Source: Sporosarcina sp. ZBG7A | GTDB taxonomy: Bacteria > Bacillota > Bacilli > Bacillales_A > Planococcaceae | DNA length: 64,000 nucleotides | Assembly (NCBI RefSeq): GCF_000813425.1 | Contig: NZ_JWIB01000015.1 | Coordinates: forward strand, 1-64,000 | Direction of reading: 5' to 3' | Shown here: positions 27,118 through 36,140 of the stretch, one piece after another | Position numbering within the stretch: the first letter of the stretch is position 1 | Layout: each line of letters opens with the position of its first letter | Notes under the pieces: model-generated | What the model was told of the DNA's origin: nothing | Database searches by the model: none | What the model saw: only the letters and a program-made list of their open reading frames with translations | Translations under genes and position numbers: made by a program

Positions 27118-27299
27118 GTCTGAAAATTAATGGGTATTGAATTGAATATTCACATTATTAAAATTACCCCAATTTACAAGTCGTAAATTATTGGTACGCT
27201 TAACGTAGAACCCTCGAATTATTTACTAGAAAAGGGAGTGGTTGAAAAAAGTTTTGGTGGATAACACGCACAAAAACTCTGAGATTAGAAAGGAAGAAG

Positions 27300-30200
27300 A
27301 TGATGAACAAACGAATGACGAAGCGTTTTACGACAGTGGCTATGTCTACATTTCTAGTTACAGCTTCATTAATAGGGACACATGCACTTCCGATCCAAGC
27401 AAAACAGAATACAAATGACGCAAGGGAACTCTTGGACAAACTAACTAAAGAACAGCGTGCGGCGATTCAAGAACTTGAAAAGGAAGTCGGATTCACGGTT
27501 CATCCGGCAATTAATCAAAAAAGCGAAGCGCCAGTAGAGCTCATTATAGAATTTAAACAAGATCCTGCAAAGGTAGCAGTGGCTAAAAGTCAGCTCCAAG
27601 AAAAACGGAGCGCTATCTCATTAAAGGATGCAAAGAACAAAGTGGAGGCGTCCCATAACGAATTTAAGAAAGCGATTAAGAGTTTGGAAATGCAGCCTTA
27701 CAACAAATTAGGCTCCCATTCTGTTGAAGGAAACAGCGTTGAAATCACACTAGAATATCGTGATGCGTTCAATGGAGTGGCCGTTACGATGCCTGGAACA
27801 GCAATAAAGGAAGTGCTGAAGACAGGTTTAGTGAAGAGAGTATGGAAAAACGAAGAAGTGAATGTAGAACTACCGGAAATTAAAGCAGAAACAATCGAGC
27901 CCAAAATGATTGATAGCATCCCTCAAATCGGTGTAGATCGATTGCACGCGGATGGGATCACGGGTGAAGGCGTCAAAGTCGGTGTCATCGATACAGGAAT
28001 CGATTACAATCACCCGGACTTAGCGAGTGCTTACAATGGCTATCAGTCTTCAGAGGGTAAGGACCCAGCTACAATTGACCCGGATAGTGTAAAAGGTTGG
28101 GATTTTGTAGAAGATGATGCGGACCCAATGGAAACAACGTATAAAGACTGGTTAAAATCTGGACAGCCTGAATTTGATCCTTATCAAAGTAGTTACTATA
28201 CATCCCACGGCACACACGTTTCCGGCACGGTCGCTGGACAACAAGAAAACGACGTAGACTATGCCGTTAAAGGTGTTGCACCGGGCATCGAGTTATATGG
28301 ATATCGTGTCTTAGGTCCATACGGAATGGGTGACATGATTGGGGTAATGGGGGGAATCGACAAATCAGTCCGTGATGAGATGGACGTCATCAACCTCTCT
28401 CTAGGGACTGCAGTGAACGACCCGTTGTCCCCTGTTTCAATTGCTGTAAATAACGCGATGCTATCAGGTGTTGTTAGTGTTGTTGCAGCAGGGAATGCTG
28501 GGCCGAATGCACAAACAGTGGGAACACCAGGAACTGCGGCACTCCCAATTTCTGTTGGAGCAAGTGATGTGGCACAAACCTCTCCGACGTATGCTGCAAC
28601 GACTGAAGAATCATCGTTTAGTGACGTGAGGTTATTGGCAAAAGACTTTTCGGATAAGATTGAAGAATTTCAAGGTCAATCGTACCCGCTAGTTTATGTA
28701 GGTTTTGGTGGGGAGGGTGAATTTGAAGGAAAAGACGTAACGGGGAAAATTGCATTGATACAAAGAGGGCAGCGTTCGTTTGATGAAAAGCTAATGAATG
28801 CAAAGAATGCAGGTGCTAAATCGGTAATCGTTTTCAACGATTCAGAAGGTCAGATTCCATATTACGTTGGGGAAAACACGTCATATCTACCCGCTTTCCG
28901 TGTATCCAACAAAGACGGTCTGAAATTGGTAGAGTCCGCTGAGAAGAATAGCAGTCTTACTTTTGGAGAACTGAGCAACATCAAATTAGAAGGAGATTAC
29001 TTAGCAGGATTCAGCTCAAGAGGACCTGTCGCAAGTAGCTTTGACATCAAGCCAGATCTTGTTGCACCAGGCGTAGCTATTTTTTCAACATACCCATCAT
29101 ACGTTAATGATCCCATTGACAATAGCTATGAAAGTGCTTATGCACGAATCCAAGGAACTTCAATGGCGGCGCCACACGTGGCGGGAGCTGCAGCGCTTAT
29201 CTTGCAAGAGCATCCAGATTACACGCCATTTGAAGTCAAGGCGGCATTGATGAACAGTTCAGTAGATATGAAAGAGGATTATTCAGTCTACGAAGTGGGA
29301 GCTGGGCGTATCAATGTGTACGATGCAGTGTATGCAGACACAGCTGTAACTGTAGTGGATCAAATCAAAATGGTCGAAGATGATGAACCGATCATACTGG
29401 AACACGAAACAGGGTCTCTTCGATTCGGTAGTTATTATATTTCTGAAAGTGAAGCCATTAAGAACACCAAAAAAGTCAAATTAGCTAATCATGCAGACAC
29501 AGAGAAATCCTATTCGATTGAAGTGGATTTCTTACAAGCAAATGATAACCGACAAGATGCAGCTGCCAATGGGGTTGTGCTTAATGTTCCAGAGAAGATG
29601 ACAGTAGCTGGCGGTAAAGTGGTGGAATTTGAAGCAGAAATTAGTGCTTCTGAAAAAGCAGCATTCGGAACGTATGAAGGATATATTCGAATTTCAGATG
29701 GTGACGGTGCAACACATCAAATTCCATTTGCACTTCGTATTTCCAGCAAAGGATTCGCTTCCATGGACTTCGATCGTCCAGCCGTTCCGAATGTGTGGAA
29801 GTATCATCCGTTCTTGCTTCCATTCATGGGTCTGAAATTGAACTTGAAAAGCCCAATGGAAAAGGTGGATCTAGTTATCAAAGACTCTAAAACAAACGAG
29901 CCGCTGGGAATAGTTGGGGCATTTTACGACTTGAAGCCGGACGTGGATTATTTTGCATCCAAAGGTTTCATGGGCAACATTTTTCCATTCACGGGAGATC
30001 CCAAGAATCCGATTGGCACTCAGAGGGTCCGCTTACCTGAAGGAGATTATCTTTATGAACTGCTTGGTACGGATAAAGATGGCGCCGAATACTCAATGGA
30101 ACAAGTTGTAGTGGTCGACAACACGCCACCTGAAATGACGTCCCTAGATCACAAACCAGGGATTATTGAAGTCGATGAATCGATGTATACAAACGAATTT

Positions 30201-31502
30201 GGTCTCAATGCATTTTGGGTCCATACGAATATCTATGACTCAACGATTGACCTGTTGAACGGAAAAGGATTGAAATACGACCAATCTGGAAATATCGTCA
30301 CTGTTTATCAAAATAACTCGTTTCCAAGTGCACTTGGGGTAGCACCAGATGGCTCAATGAGTTTTGGTGTATTGCCGGAGGAAATTGAAGCTGGCCCCGT
30401 GGAGATTGACTTAGTACCTGTAGATTTAGCATCCAATGCGGATACAAGAAGTCTTACGAGATATACAGTCATCAAAAAAGGGACGCCATACGCGTTGCAA
30501 ACATACGACAAAGAGAAGTTGTATCTCGACGATCAATTTACGATGACCCTGAATTTATCACAAGTCGAAAACTTACTATCAGGTACATTTGGTGTGGAGT
30601 ATGATCACGAGATCTTTAAGTTTGAAAGTCTGTCGTTAAATGATGAGTTTAAGAAGTTTGCAGATGAAAATGGTATTGAAGTTCAGTTGGATGAACCTAA
30701 GATTGATAAGGGAGATTGGTTTAACATGCTTCACGTTGGCGCCACACTTCAATCTGACGCGGAGTTCAGCGGGTTTACTGGAGAAAGCCCATTCATTGAC
30801 GTCACTTTTACAATGATCAGTGATGAGTATTTTGAAGGTGCAGGCGCATTAGGTGTGGAAACCCTCAAATATAAGAAACACGGTGAAACGGAACTACAAA
30901 ATTTACCGGTATTTCTTGCGGATCCATTTGAAGTTGTACCAAAGCATTCGATTCTTTCAGGATTCATCACACCGGAAGCGTTTACCCATGACGGGTTTTT
31001 AGACATACAAGATTACGACAAAATGGGTGCAAAAGTATATGCAAAATCTAAAAGTGGAAAAGTCTATCATACAAAAGTAGATGAACACGGGGAATACTTC
31101 TTCTACGATATGCCCGTTTCGGAAAAAGAGTATACTGTCTACTTTGAAGTACCTGGACATTTAAACAAACAACGGACAATCCGACCGGGTGTCGAGTACA
31201 ATGGTGAATTCGTTGGAGAAGAATTTTGGGTAGATGCTGTAGATGCCCCTGCTGGAGATGTGAACAATGATGGCGTCATCGATATCCACGATGTCATGCG
31301 TGTTGTTGCACAATACGGTAAAAATCATCCAAGCACAGACATTAATAAGGATGGAATTGTAGATGAGACCGATATTCGCTACATTGAAAAGAATTTCTTG
31401 AAAGTCGGAGACGACGCAAAAAACAAGAAACCGCTTGAAAAACTCGGATCAAAAGGCTTAAATGATTTCTTAAAAGCGTTAGGTCTAGAACCGAGGGACT
31501 GA
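27300..31502 (+). CDS. Secreted Vpr-like subtilisin-family protease with cohesin-like and dockerin modules
   Basis: 1400 residues. Signal peptide (cleavage near IQA at about 34), I9 propeptide about 55-190, and S8 catalytic domain with D231 (VIDTGIDYNHPDL), H303 (SHGTHVSG) and S621 (GTSMAAPHVAG). A PA-type insert lies at about 440-570, as in B. subtilis Vpr (about 800 residues). The extra C-terminal half has beta-sandwich regions, a cohesin-like stretch (about 1060-1200, LYLDDQFTMTLNLSQ), a carboxypeptidase-regulatory-like segment (about 1218-1300) and a dockerin type I pair (about 1319-1372, GDVNNDGVIDIHD and TDINKDGIVDETD). No sorting signal. Extracellular protein degradation is the likely role. 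Confidence 0.88.
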   Translation: MMNKRMTKRFTTVAMSTFLVTASLIGTHALPIQAKQNTNDARELLDKLTKEQRAAIQELEKEVGFTVHPAINQKSEAPVELIIEFKQDPAKVAVAKSQLQEKRSAISLKDAKNKVEASHNEFKKAIKSLEMQPYNKLGSHSVEGNSVEITLEYRDAFNGVAVTMPGTAIKEVLKTGLVKRVWKNEEVNVELPEIKAETIEPKMIDSIPQIGVDRLHADGITGEGVKVGVIDTGIDYNHPDLASAYNGYQSSEGKDPATIDPDSVKGWDFVEDDADPMETTYKDWLKSGQPEFDPYQSSYYTSHGTHVSGTVAGQQENDVDYAVKGVAPGIELYGYRVLGPYGMGDMIGVMGGIDKSVRDEMDVINLSLGTAVNDPLSPVSIAVNNAMLSGVVSVVAAGNAGPNAQTVGTPGTAALPISVGASDVAQTSPTYAATTEESSFSDVRLLAKDFSDKIEEFQGQSYPLVYVGFGGEGEFEGKDVTGKIALIQRGQRSFDEKLMNAKNAGAKSVIVFNDSEGQIPYYVGENTSYLPAFRVSNKDGLKLVESAEKNSSLTFGELSNIKLEGDYLAGFSSRGPVASSFDIKPDLVAPGVAIFSTYPSYVNDPIDNSYESAYARIQGTSMAAPHVAGAAALILQEHPDYTPFEVKAALMNSSVDMKEDYSVYEVGAGRINVYDAVYADTAVTVVDQIKMVEDDEPIILEHETGSLRFGSYYISESEAIKNTKKVKLANHADTEKSYSIEVDFLQANDNRQDAAANGVVLNVPEKMTVAGGKVVEFEAEISASEKAAFGTYEGYIRISDGDGATHQIPFALRISSKGFASMDFDRPAVPNVWKYHPFLLPFMGLKLNLKSPMEKVDLVIKDSKTNEPLGIVGAFYDLKPDVDYFASKGFMGNIFPFTGDPKNPIGTQRVRLPEGDYLYELLGTDKDGAEYSMEQVVVVDNTPPEMTSLDHKPGIIEVDESMYTNEFGLNAFWVHTNIYDSTIDLLNGKGLKYDQSGNIVTVYQNNSFPSALGVAPDGSMSFGVLPEEIEAGPVEIDLVPVDLASNADTRSLTRYTVIKKGTPYALQTYDKEKLYLDDQFTMTLNLSQVENLLSGTFGVEYDHEIFKFESLSLNDEFKKFADENGIEVQLDEPKIDKGDWFNMLHVGATLQSDAEFSGFTGESPFIDVTFTMISDEYFEGAGALGVETLKYKKHGETELQNLPVFLADPFEVVPKHSILSGFITPEAFTHDGFLDIQDYDKMGAKVYAKSKSGKVYHTKVDEHGEYFFYDMPVSEKEYTVYFEVPGHLNKQRTIRPGVEYNGEFVGEEFWVDAVDAPAGDVNNDGVIDIHDVMRVVAQYGKNHPSTDINKDGIVDETDIRYIEKNFLKVGDDAKNKKPLEKLGSKGLNDFLKALGLEPRD

Positions 31503-31507
31503 AAAAT

Positions 31508-31555
31508 TAAAAGCGACATCCAATTGGCCAAAGCCTTCGGATGTCGCTTTTTTCT
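31508..31555. terminator. Bidirectional terminator, protease/lipoprotein
   Basis: Stem AAAAGCGACATCC/GGATGTCGCTTTT between convergent genes, with T-runs on both strands. Confidence 0.85.
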
Positions 31556-32832
31556 TATTTCATCGGCAGGTCGAACGTAACAGACTTCTCTTTGAATAAT
31601 TTTTTAGCGTTGCTGTCCGTTAACGGACCAAATTGCAATCCCAGTTCTTTTAATAGGGCAAATTCGTCCTTACGGAAAAGGAAGACAGTCAAAATTTCTT
31701 CCGATTCACCGGGCTGCATATCTCCGTAGAGTGTTGGTTCCAACATTCCTTGTGATAGCATTGTGCCTCGGTTCTGATCTAACAACAACCGACTTTCCAT
31801 CATAGATTTTGAAATCGCTATGCTACTGTCATTCTTTACTTGGAACTTTGCCGTCAATGCAACGAGCGGGCCGTCACCGAAATTGCGGAAGCGTTCAGCG
31901 TTTGCAGTGGTTGGCTTGACGTCAGCATATTGGACACCTTCTAGAGTAATTGAAACATCATCGATCTTTTGAGTTTCGTTGACATCTTCCTTTGCGAAAA
32001 ACAGTTCCTTATCCGCAATCGTGTCTGTTACCATTTTATCGGCATAGAGTGCGGAGCTCTTCGTTGCTTTCTCAGCCCCATCTGCATTGAATGGAACTTT
32101 AAAAATGGCGTCTTTGCCGATTTGCTTATAAAAATCATCTTCTAACATCGGCATGTCAATGGTAAATGTCGGTGCTGTCAAACGCTGGTACTGGTCCTTC
32201 GTCATCGTGTAGGATTGCATTCCGGTATATTTGCCAGGAGAGTATTGGCGACCGGCTTTGTCCTTATCACCTTTTAGCCAATCAGCTCGATCGACAAGGC
32301 CAATCCGCATATATAGGTTTTCGGTACCGTCGTCGGAAAGCATCATTGTACTTGCGTTGAAAAACAAATCTTCCTCCAATTTGTTTTCGAAGCCAAGTTT
32401 GTATGTGATGACATACCCTTCGTCTTCATCTTCAAAATTGTGTTTGGCCGATTCATTCATATTTGTCACATGAGCGATCTGATATTCCTCGATGGAGATT
32501 GTCACTTCGTCCGAATAGGCATGTATCAGCTCAGGTTCGGTATTTGTATAAACAATTTCTATGTCCCCGCCTGTCTCTTCTTCCATATAGGGGTTCATGT
32601 TTTCGGAGGACCCGTTTTCCGCGCTTTCTGTCTCTTCTGCAGTTTCTTCATCGGCTTCTTCTATCTCAGTTGTTGGTTCGCTCGCATTCGTTTCAACTTT
32701 TTTCTGGGCTTCTTCACTTTTAGGTGGTTTAGCTGCCGATGCTTCCTCTTCCTTGTCTTGCGTTTTTCCGCAAGCGCTAAGTATAAGCATCGCCACCAAT
32801 GTGCTGCTGACTACTAATTGTTTCAGATTCAT
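31555..32832 (-). CDS. Lipoprotein, DUF5068-like
   Basis: 425 residues. Lipobox LSAC (acceptor C21) followed by a 75-residue acidic/Glu-rich linker. Two beta-sandwich-like domains, about 115-260 (VTISIEEYQIAHVTNM) and 290-425 (VSITLEGVQYADV). This two-domain Telomeric-repeat-factor-like secreted architecture matches the Bacillales DUF5068 lipoproteins, whose role is unknown. GGAG 9 nt before the ATG. Monocistronic. Confidence 0.65.
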   Translation of the reverse strand: MNLKQLVVSSTLVAMLILSACGKTQDKEEEASAAKPPKSEEAQKKVETNASEPTTEIEEADEETAEETESAENGSSENMNPYMEEETGGDIEIVYTNTEPELIHAYSDEVTISIEEYQIAHVTNMNESAKHNFEDEDEGYVITYKLGFENKLEEDLFFNASTMMLSDDGTENLYMRIGLVDRADWLKGDKDKAGRQYSPGKYTGMQSYTMTKDQYQRLTAPTFTIDMPMLEDDFYKQIGKDAIFKVPFNADGAEKATKSSALYADKMVTDTIADKELFFAKEDVNETQKIDDVSITLEGVQYADVKPTTANAERFRNFGDGPLVALTAKFQVKNDSSIAISKSMMESRLLLDQNRGTMLSQGMLEPTLYGDMQPGESEEILTVFLFRKDEFALLKELGLQFGPLTDSNAKKLFKEKSVTFDLPMK

Positions 32833-32866
32833 TTCGTTGCTCTCCTTTGTAAACGTAGTTATCTAA

Positions 32867-33262
32867 ATAATTGTACCAGTTCAATTAATAGAATAACGGA
32901 CTATTTAGAAAATGAACCTTAAGTGTTTCCTTTAACAGAATCATATGTGGAAAGTCCTGGATGGAACTGGAAACGGAATGAGAAATTCAGTAACTGTTCG
33001 TTCAGAAGGGGTAGCCGTTATTAAATAGTCATGCTATAAAGGCAGAAGCCCACGAAAGAACTTATGTCTTTTCTCACACACTTAAATGCTGCAAAGAAAT
33101 TCACCGCAATTTCGCTGTTGAATGCGATTTGGCGGGTAGTCGGCACCTTTCTGGCTCGTGCTGACAGTGAGCATGGTGCACTGGAGACCTACAAAACCTC
33201 CTGCTGCATACATGTTTCTTACCTTGCTTTCTCTCCAATAAGGTCTAAAATAGAAAAGTACT
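32867..33262. other. Long leader region before the YeeE-like gene
   Basis: About 400 bp between the divergent lipoprotein and YeeE-like genes. No gene with a ribosome binding site is visible. The last part holds a promoter-like TTGCTT (33224) to TAAAAT (33246) pair with 16-bp spacing and the left arm of the inverted repeat described at 33233-33271. Nothing recognisable was seen in 32900-33220. Confidence 0.4.
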
Positions 33263-33271
33263 TTATTGGAG
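33233..33271 (+). promoter_or_regulatory. Inverted repeat overlapping promoter and ribosome binding site of the YeeE-like gene
   Basis: A perfect 9-bp inverted repeat CTCCAATAA / TTATTGGAG with a 21-nt loop; the right arm contains most of the GGAGG site for the ATG at 33284. It could be an operator or, if transcription begins further upstream, an RNA hairpin hiding the ribosome binding site. Confidence 0.5.
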
Positions 33272-33283
33272 GAGAAACATTAT

Positions 33284-34492
33284 ATGAAAAATTTTATTCA
33301 ACCTGTTTTTCAACGCTATTGGAATCCTTATGTCGTATTGCTGATTGCAGGGATTCTTAGCGCATTATACTTTGGTCTGACTTCGACAGTTTGGGCTGTC
33401 ACTGGTGAATTCACTCGACTTGGGGGGGATATACTGAAACTGTTCGGGGTGGATATTTCTGGCTGGGAATATTATGACATGGTACACCTGAAAGGAACGA
33501 CTTGGAGTCGTCCGGATGGCTGGATTGTCTGGGGAATGTTTATTGGTGCCTTGATGATGGTGTTATTGAGTAATAATTTTAAGATCCGTCTTCCGCAACA
33601 GAAACGCAGATATGTCCAAGGACTTGTCGGTGGAATCATTGCAGGATTTGGAGCACGTTTGGCACTTGGCTGTAATTTGGCCGCATTTTTCACAGGAGTT
33701 CCACAGTTCTCATTTCACTCTTGGATTTTCATTGTCGCAACTGGAGTCGGAACGTTCTTTGGAGCGAAGTTGACGAAAATGCGCTGGTGGAAAGGTAAGC
33801 CGACGTTAACGCGCGGCACTGCAAAACCATCCAAAGTTAAAAAGCGCATCATCCAGCCCTATGTAGGAGTCGTAATCGCAATTGTCTACTTAGGTTTGAC
33901 AATCTATTTCTTTGTAACAGGACAAAAACTGCTCGGGTTAGGTGCGCTATTCGGACTCGCATTCGGTATTCTCATTGAACGCGGTCAAATCTGCTTCACT
34001 TCGGCATTCCGTGATCTGTTCCTCGTTGGACGCAGTGTCATGGCAAAAGCAATCATTATCGGGATGGCTGTCAGTTCTGTAATAACGGTTATTATTATTT
34101 CCGTATATGACCTAACGCCAATCACTCAAATCGCAGCGCTTAGCACATTTGTCGGCGGTGTATTGTTCGGTCTCGGTATTGTCATGGCTTCAGGTTGTGA
34201 AACTGGAATGATGTACCGACTCATGGAAGGACAAGTTCTGTTCTTGCCTGTATTTGCGGGCAACATCATCGGCGCAACGTTCCTTGCCTATGCATGGGAT
34301 CATCTAGGTATCTATGATGTACTCGTCAAAAGTGGAACAAAAATAAATCTGATGGACTCTTTTGGTCCAGTCGGTGCCATTCTTGCAACACTGGCCATGT
34401 TAGGCGTACTATATGCATTAACGGTTTATCGAGAAAAACGCTATCATCGCCAGTTGGCAATGAAGAGAGGAGTGAACCAACATGCAAGCTAA
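33284..34492 (+). CDS. YeeE/YedE-family sulfur (thiosulfate-type) importer
   Basis: 402 residues from ATG 33284 (GGAGGAG upstream; the earlier TTG lies inside that site). About ten helices and three conserved cysteine motifs: ALGCNLAAFFTG, GQICFTSAFRD and ASGCETGMMYR. In characterised TsuA/YeeE proteins three such membrane cysteines relay thiosulfate. YedE proteins linked to selenium metabolism look alike, so the substrate is thiosulfate or a related S/Se species. Overlaps the TusA-like gene by 11 bp, the usual pair. Confidence 0.85.
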   Translation: MKNFIQPVFQRYWNPYVVLLIAGILSALYFGLTSTVWAVTGEFTRLGGDILKLFGVDISGWEYYDMVHLKGTTWSRPDGWIVWGMFIGALMMVLLSNNFKIRLPQQKRRYVQGLVGGIIAGFGARLALGCNLAAFFTGVPQFSFHSWIFIVATGVGTFFGAKLTKMRWWKGKPTLTRGTAKPSKVKKRIIQPYVGVVIAIVYLGLTIYFFVTGQKLLGLGALFGLAFGILIERGQICFTSAFRDLFLVGRSVMAKAIIIGMAVSSVITVIIISVYDLTPITQIAALSTFVGGVLFGLGIVMASGCETGMMYRLMEGQVLFLPVFAGNIIGATFLAYAWDHLGIYDVLVKSGTKINLMDSFGPVGAILATLAMLGVLYALTVYREKRYHRQLAMKRGVNQHAS

Positions 34493-34721
34493 CAAAGAAG
34501 CTGATTTCACACTCGATTTACGTGGGGAATCCTGTCCCTACCCAGTAATTTATACGCTTGAGGCACTAGAGGGCATGAACAAGGGAGAACTGTTACAAGT
34601 CATCACAGATTGCCCAGGCTCTTTCCGCAATGTCCCGGAAGAAGCAATCGCCCATGGCTACACCTTTGCACAAGATCCTATTAAAAATGGTCAAGAATAC
34701 CTTTTTTATATCAATGCTTGA
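34482..34721 (+). CDS. TusA/YedF-like sulfur-carrier protein
   Basis: 79 residues, single SirA/TusA domain. The catalytic Cys is in ESCPYPVIYTLEAL (CPxP motif). It receives sulfur as a persulfide and passes it on; next to YeeE-type permeases it is called TsuB/YeeD and is needed for thiosulfate use. Translation is coupled by the 11-bp overlap. Ends before the strong terminator at 34781. Confidence 0.87.
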   Translation: MQANKEADFTLDLRGESCPYPVIYTLEALEGMNKGELLQVITDCPGSFRNVPEEAIAHGYTFAQDPIKNGQEYLFYINA

Positions 34722-34780
34722 TGTGAAATAGTAAGCTGTATAGAAGAAATATGATGAGTGATTTAAACTATCACATTAAG

Positions 34781-34831
34781 AAAAAGCTGTCAGCCAAAGT
34801 CATTACTTGACCTTGGCTGACAGCTTTTTTG
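34781..34831. terminator. Bidirectional terminator, TusA-like/YiaA-like
   Basis: 17-bp stem (34781-34797 with 34813-34829) with A and T runs on each side. Confidence 0.85.
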
Positions 34832-34854
34832 ATAGGTAAAACAGGTTGCTCTAT

Positions 34855-35325
34855 TTAATTATTTTCTCTAGCTTTCTGTGTATCCCTCACGTTTTTCTGA
34901 ACCGTGATGGCTGCAAAGATACTCAAAACAAACGCCATCCCATAGAAGCCCTTTTCACTCAAAATGATACTCCCGGCATTGTATAGCCCGATTGCCATAA
35001 GCGCAATCGCTACAATGAGCGCAAACCAACTTAGTCCATAGTAAATGTTGGTGACAGGGATATCCTCGTCTTTGTCCCGCACAGCTTTTTGAAGGGAAAC
35101 GGCTGCGTAAAGTCCGAATATCAAAATAGCGAAGTAGTACCCTTTTTCATTCAGCTCCATAGCGGCATTAAACAAACCGACGAGATACGCACTGATACCG
35201 ATGACAAGCGCTACCCAGGAAGCGCCTTTAAATGCTGGAGTGGGTTCTCCGTCTTTCCGCTCAATTTTTCGTTTAGGTTCATCTCTACGTTCTCTATCAA
35301 AAAAATCCTTAGAATCATTCGTCAT
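34855..35325 (-). CDS. YiaA/YiaB-family membrane protein
   Basis: 156 residues: a charged N-terminal 30 residues, then two copies of a two-helix unit (about 35-85 and 95-150). Each copy has the pattern SW.AL.I.......GLYNA....EKG(Y/F)Y and ends QK.VRD. This is the YiaAB two-helix domain, membrane-embedded and of unknown function. GGAGAGG precedes the ATG. Confidence 0.8.
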   Translation of the reverse strand: MTNDSKDFFDRERRDEPKRKIERKDGEPTPAFKGASWVALVIGISAYLVGLFNAAMELNEKGYYFAILIFGLYAAVSLQKAVRDKDEDIPVTNIYYGLSWFALIVAIALMAIGLYNAGSIILSEKGFYGMAFVLSIFAAITVQKNVRDTQKARENN

Positions 35326-35484
35326 AGAAAGCCTCTCCTCCTCTTTTCAACATCATATCCATACGTGTATCTATCGGCAACCTTTTTTGCAAGATTCCGT
35401 GATTTTGATAGATATGGGTATCTTATGCATGATGCTGTTTGTATGAGAATAGATATATTGGTATTTTATTTTAAAATAGAAATG

Positions 35485-35543
35485 AAAAGGTGAACCTCGC
35501 TAAACCCAAATAAATAAGTAGGGAAGAGAGGTTCACCTTTTTA
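35485..35543 (-). terminator. Terminator of the 35554 lipoprotein gene
   Basis: 14-bp perfect stem (35485-35498 with 35528-35541), T-rich on the minus strand. Confidence 0.7.
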
Positions 35544-35553
35544 TATGTGTGAA

Positions 35554-36012
35554 TTATTTCTGGTCTATAAACACAGCGCGCATTTTTGGAACGTCTTGTT
35601 CGTCGGTATCCGTATAGCTTCCATATACCGTCACTGTGGTACCGTTAGGAATCTCCGTACGTTCACCTAAGCGGATGTCGTCCACCCATAGAACATCTTC
35701 GGTAGAATCGGTAACATCTTTCTTTAATCCGAATCGACCATCTTCAACGGCAAAAACAGTCCCTTTGAAAGTGACTTTCGTGTTAGCAGGAACGTCTCCC
35801 TTTGCAATATCTTCGTACTCGACTTCAGTAGAATCAGCTTTCAATCCTTCTTCTAATCCAACTTGATCATCTGCTGTTTCAGAACCCGCTTGTTCTTGCG
35901 ATTCCGTAGCTGCTGATTTTTTATCAGTATCTGAAGCGTTCTCAGACTTGTCATCATTATTGCATGCAGCGAGCATTAAACCTGCTACTAGTAAAATGAA
36001 TGCTTTTTTCAT
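35554..36012 (-). CDS. Small lipoprotein with OB-fold-like domain
   Basis: 152 residues from ATG 36012, which has GGGAGG 8 nt upstream; ATG 36018 is too close. Lipobox LAAC. A low-complexity Asp/Ser/Glu linker runs to about residue 65. The C-terminal 85 residues form a small beta domain with VTFKGTVFAV and TTVTVYGSYTDTD, like the tRNA-anti-like/OB nucleic-acid-binding folds found in secreted Bacillales proteins. Function unknown. Confidence 0.65.
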   Translation of the reverse strand: MKKAFILLVAGLMLAACNNDDKSENASDTDKKSAATESQEQAGSETADDQVGLEEGLKADSTEVEYEDIAKGDVPANTKVTFKGTVFAVEDGRFGLKKDVTDSTEDVLWVDDIRLGERTEIPNGTTVTVYGSYTDTDEQDVPKMRAVFIDQK

Positions 36013-36083
36013 TTTCATCGCCTCCCTTGTTTATGATAATCAATTCTGTGTAAAAAGAAAACTGAAGACTCATGTCCGTCCTC

Positions 36084-36120
36084 AAAAAAAACCTGCGAAG
36101 AGCAAATCTTCACAGGGGTT
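36084..36120 (-). terminator. Terminator of the acyltransferase operon
   Basis: Stem AACCTGCGAAGA / TCTTCACAGGGGTT with mismatches; T-run on the minus strand. Confidence 0.6.
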
Positions 36121-36140
36121 GAGTTGTTATGCTTCCTTCG

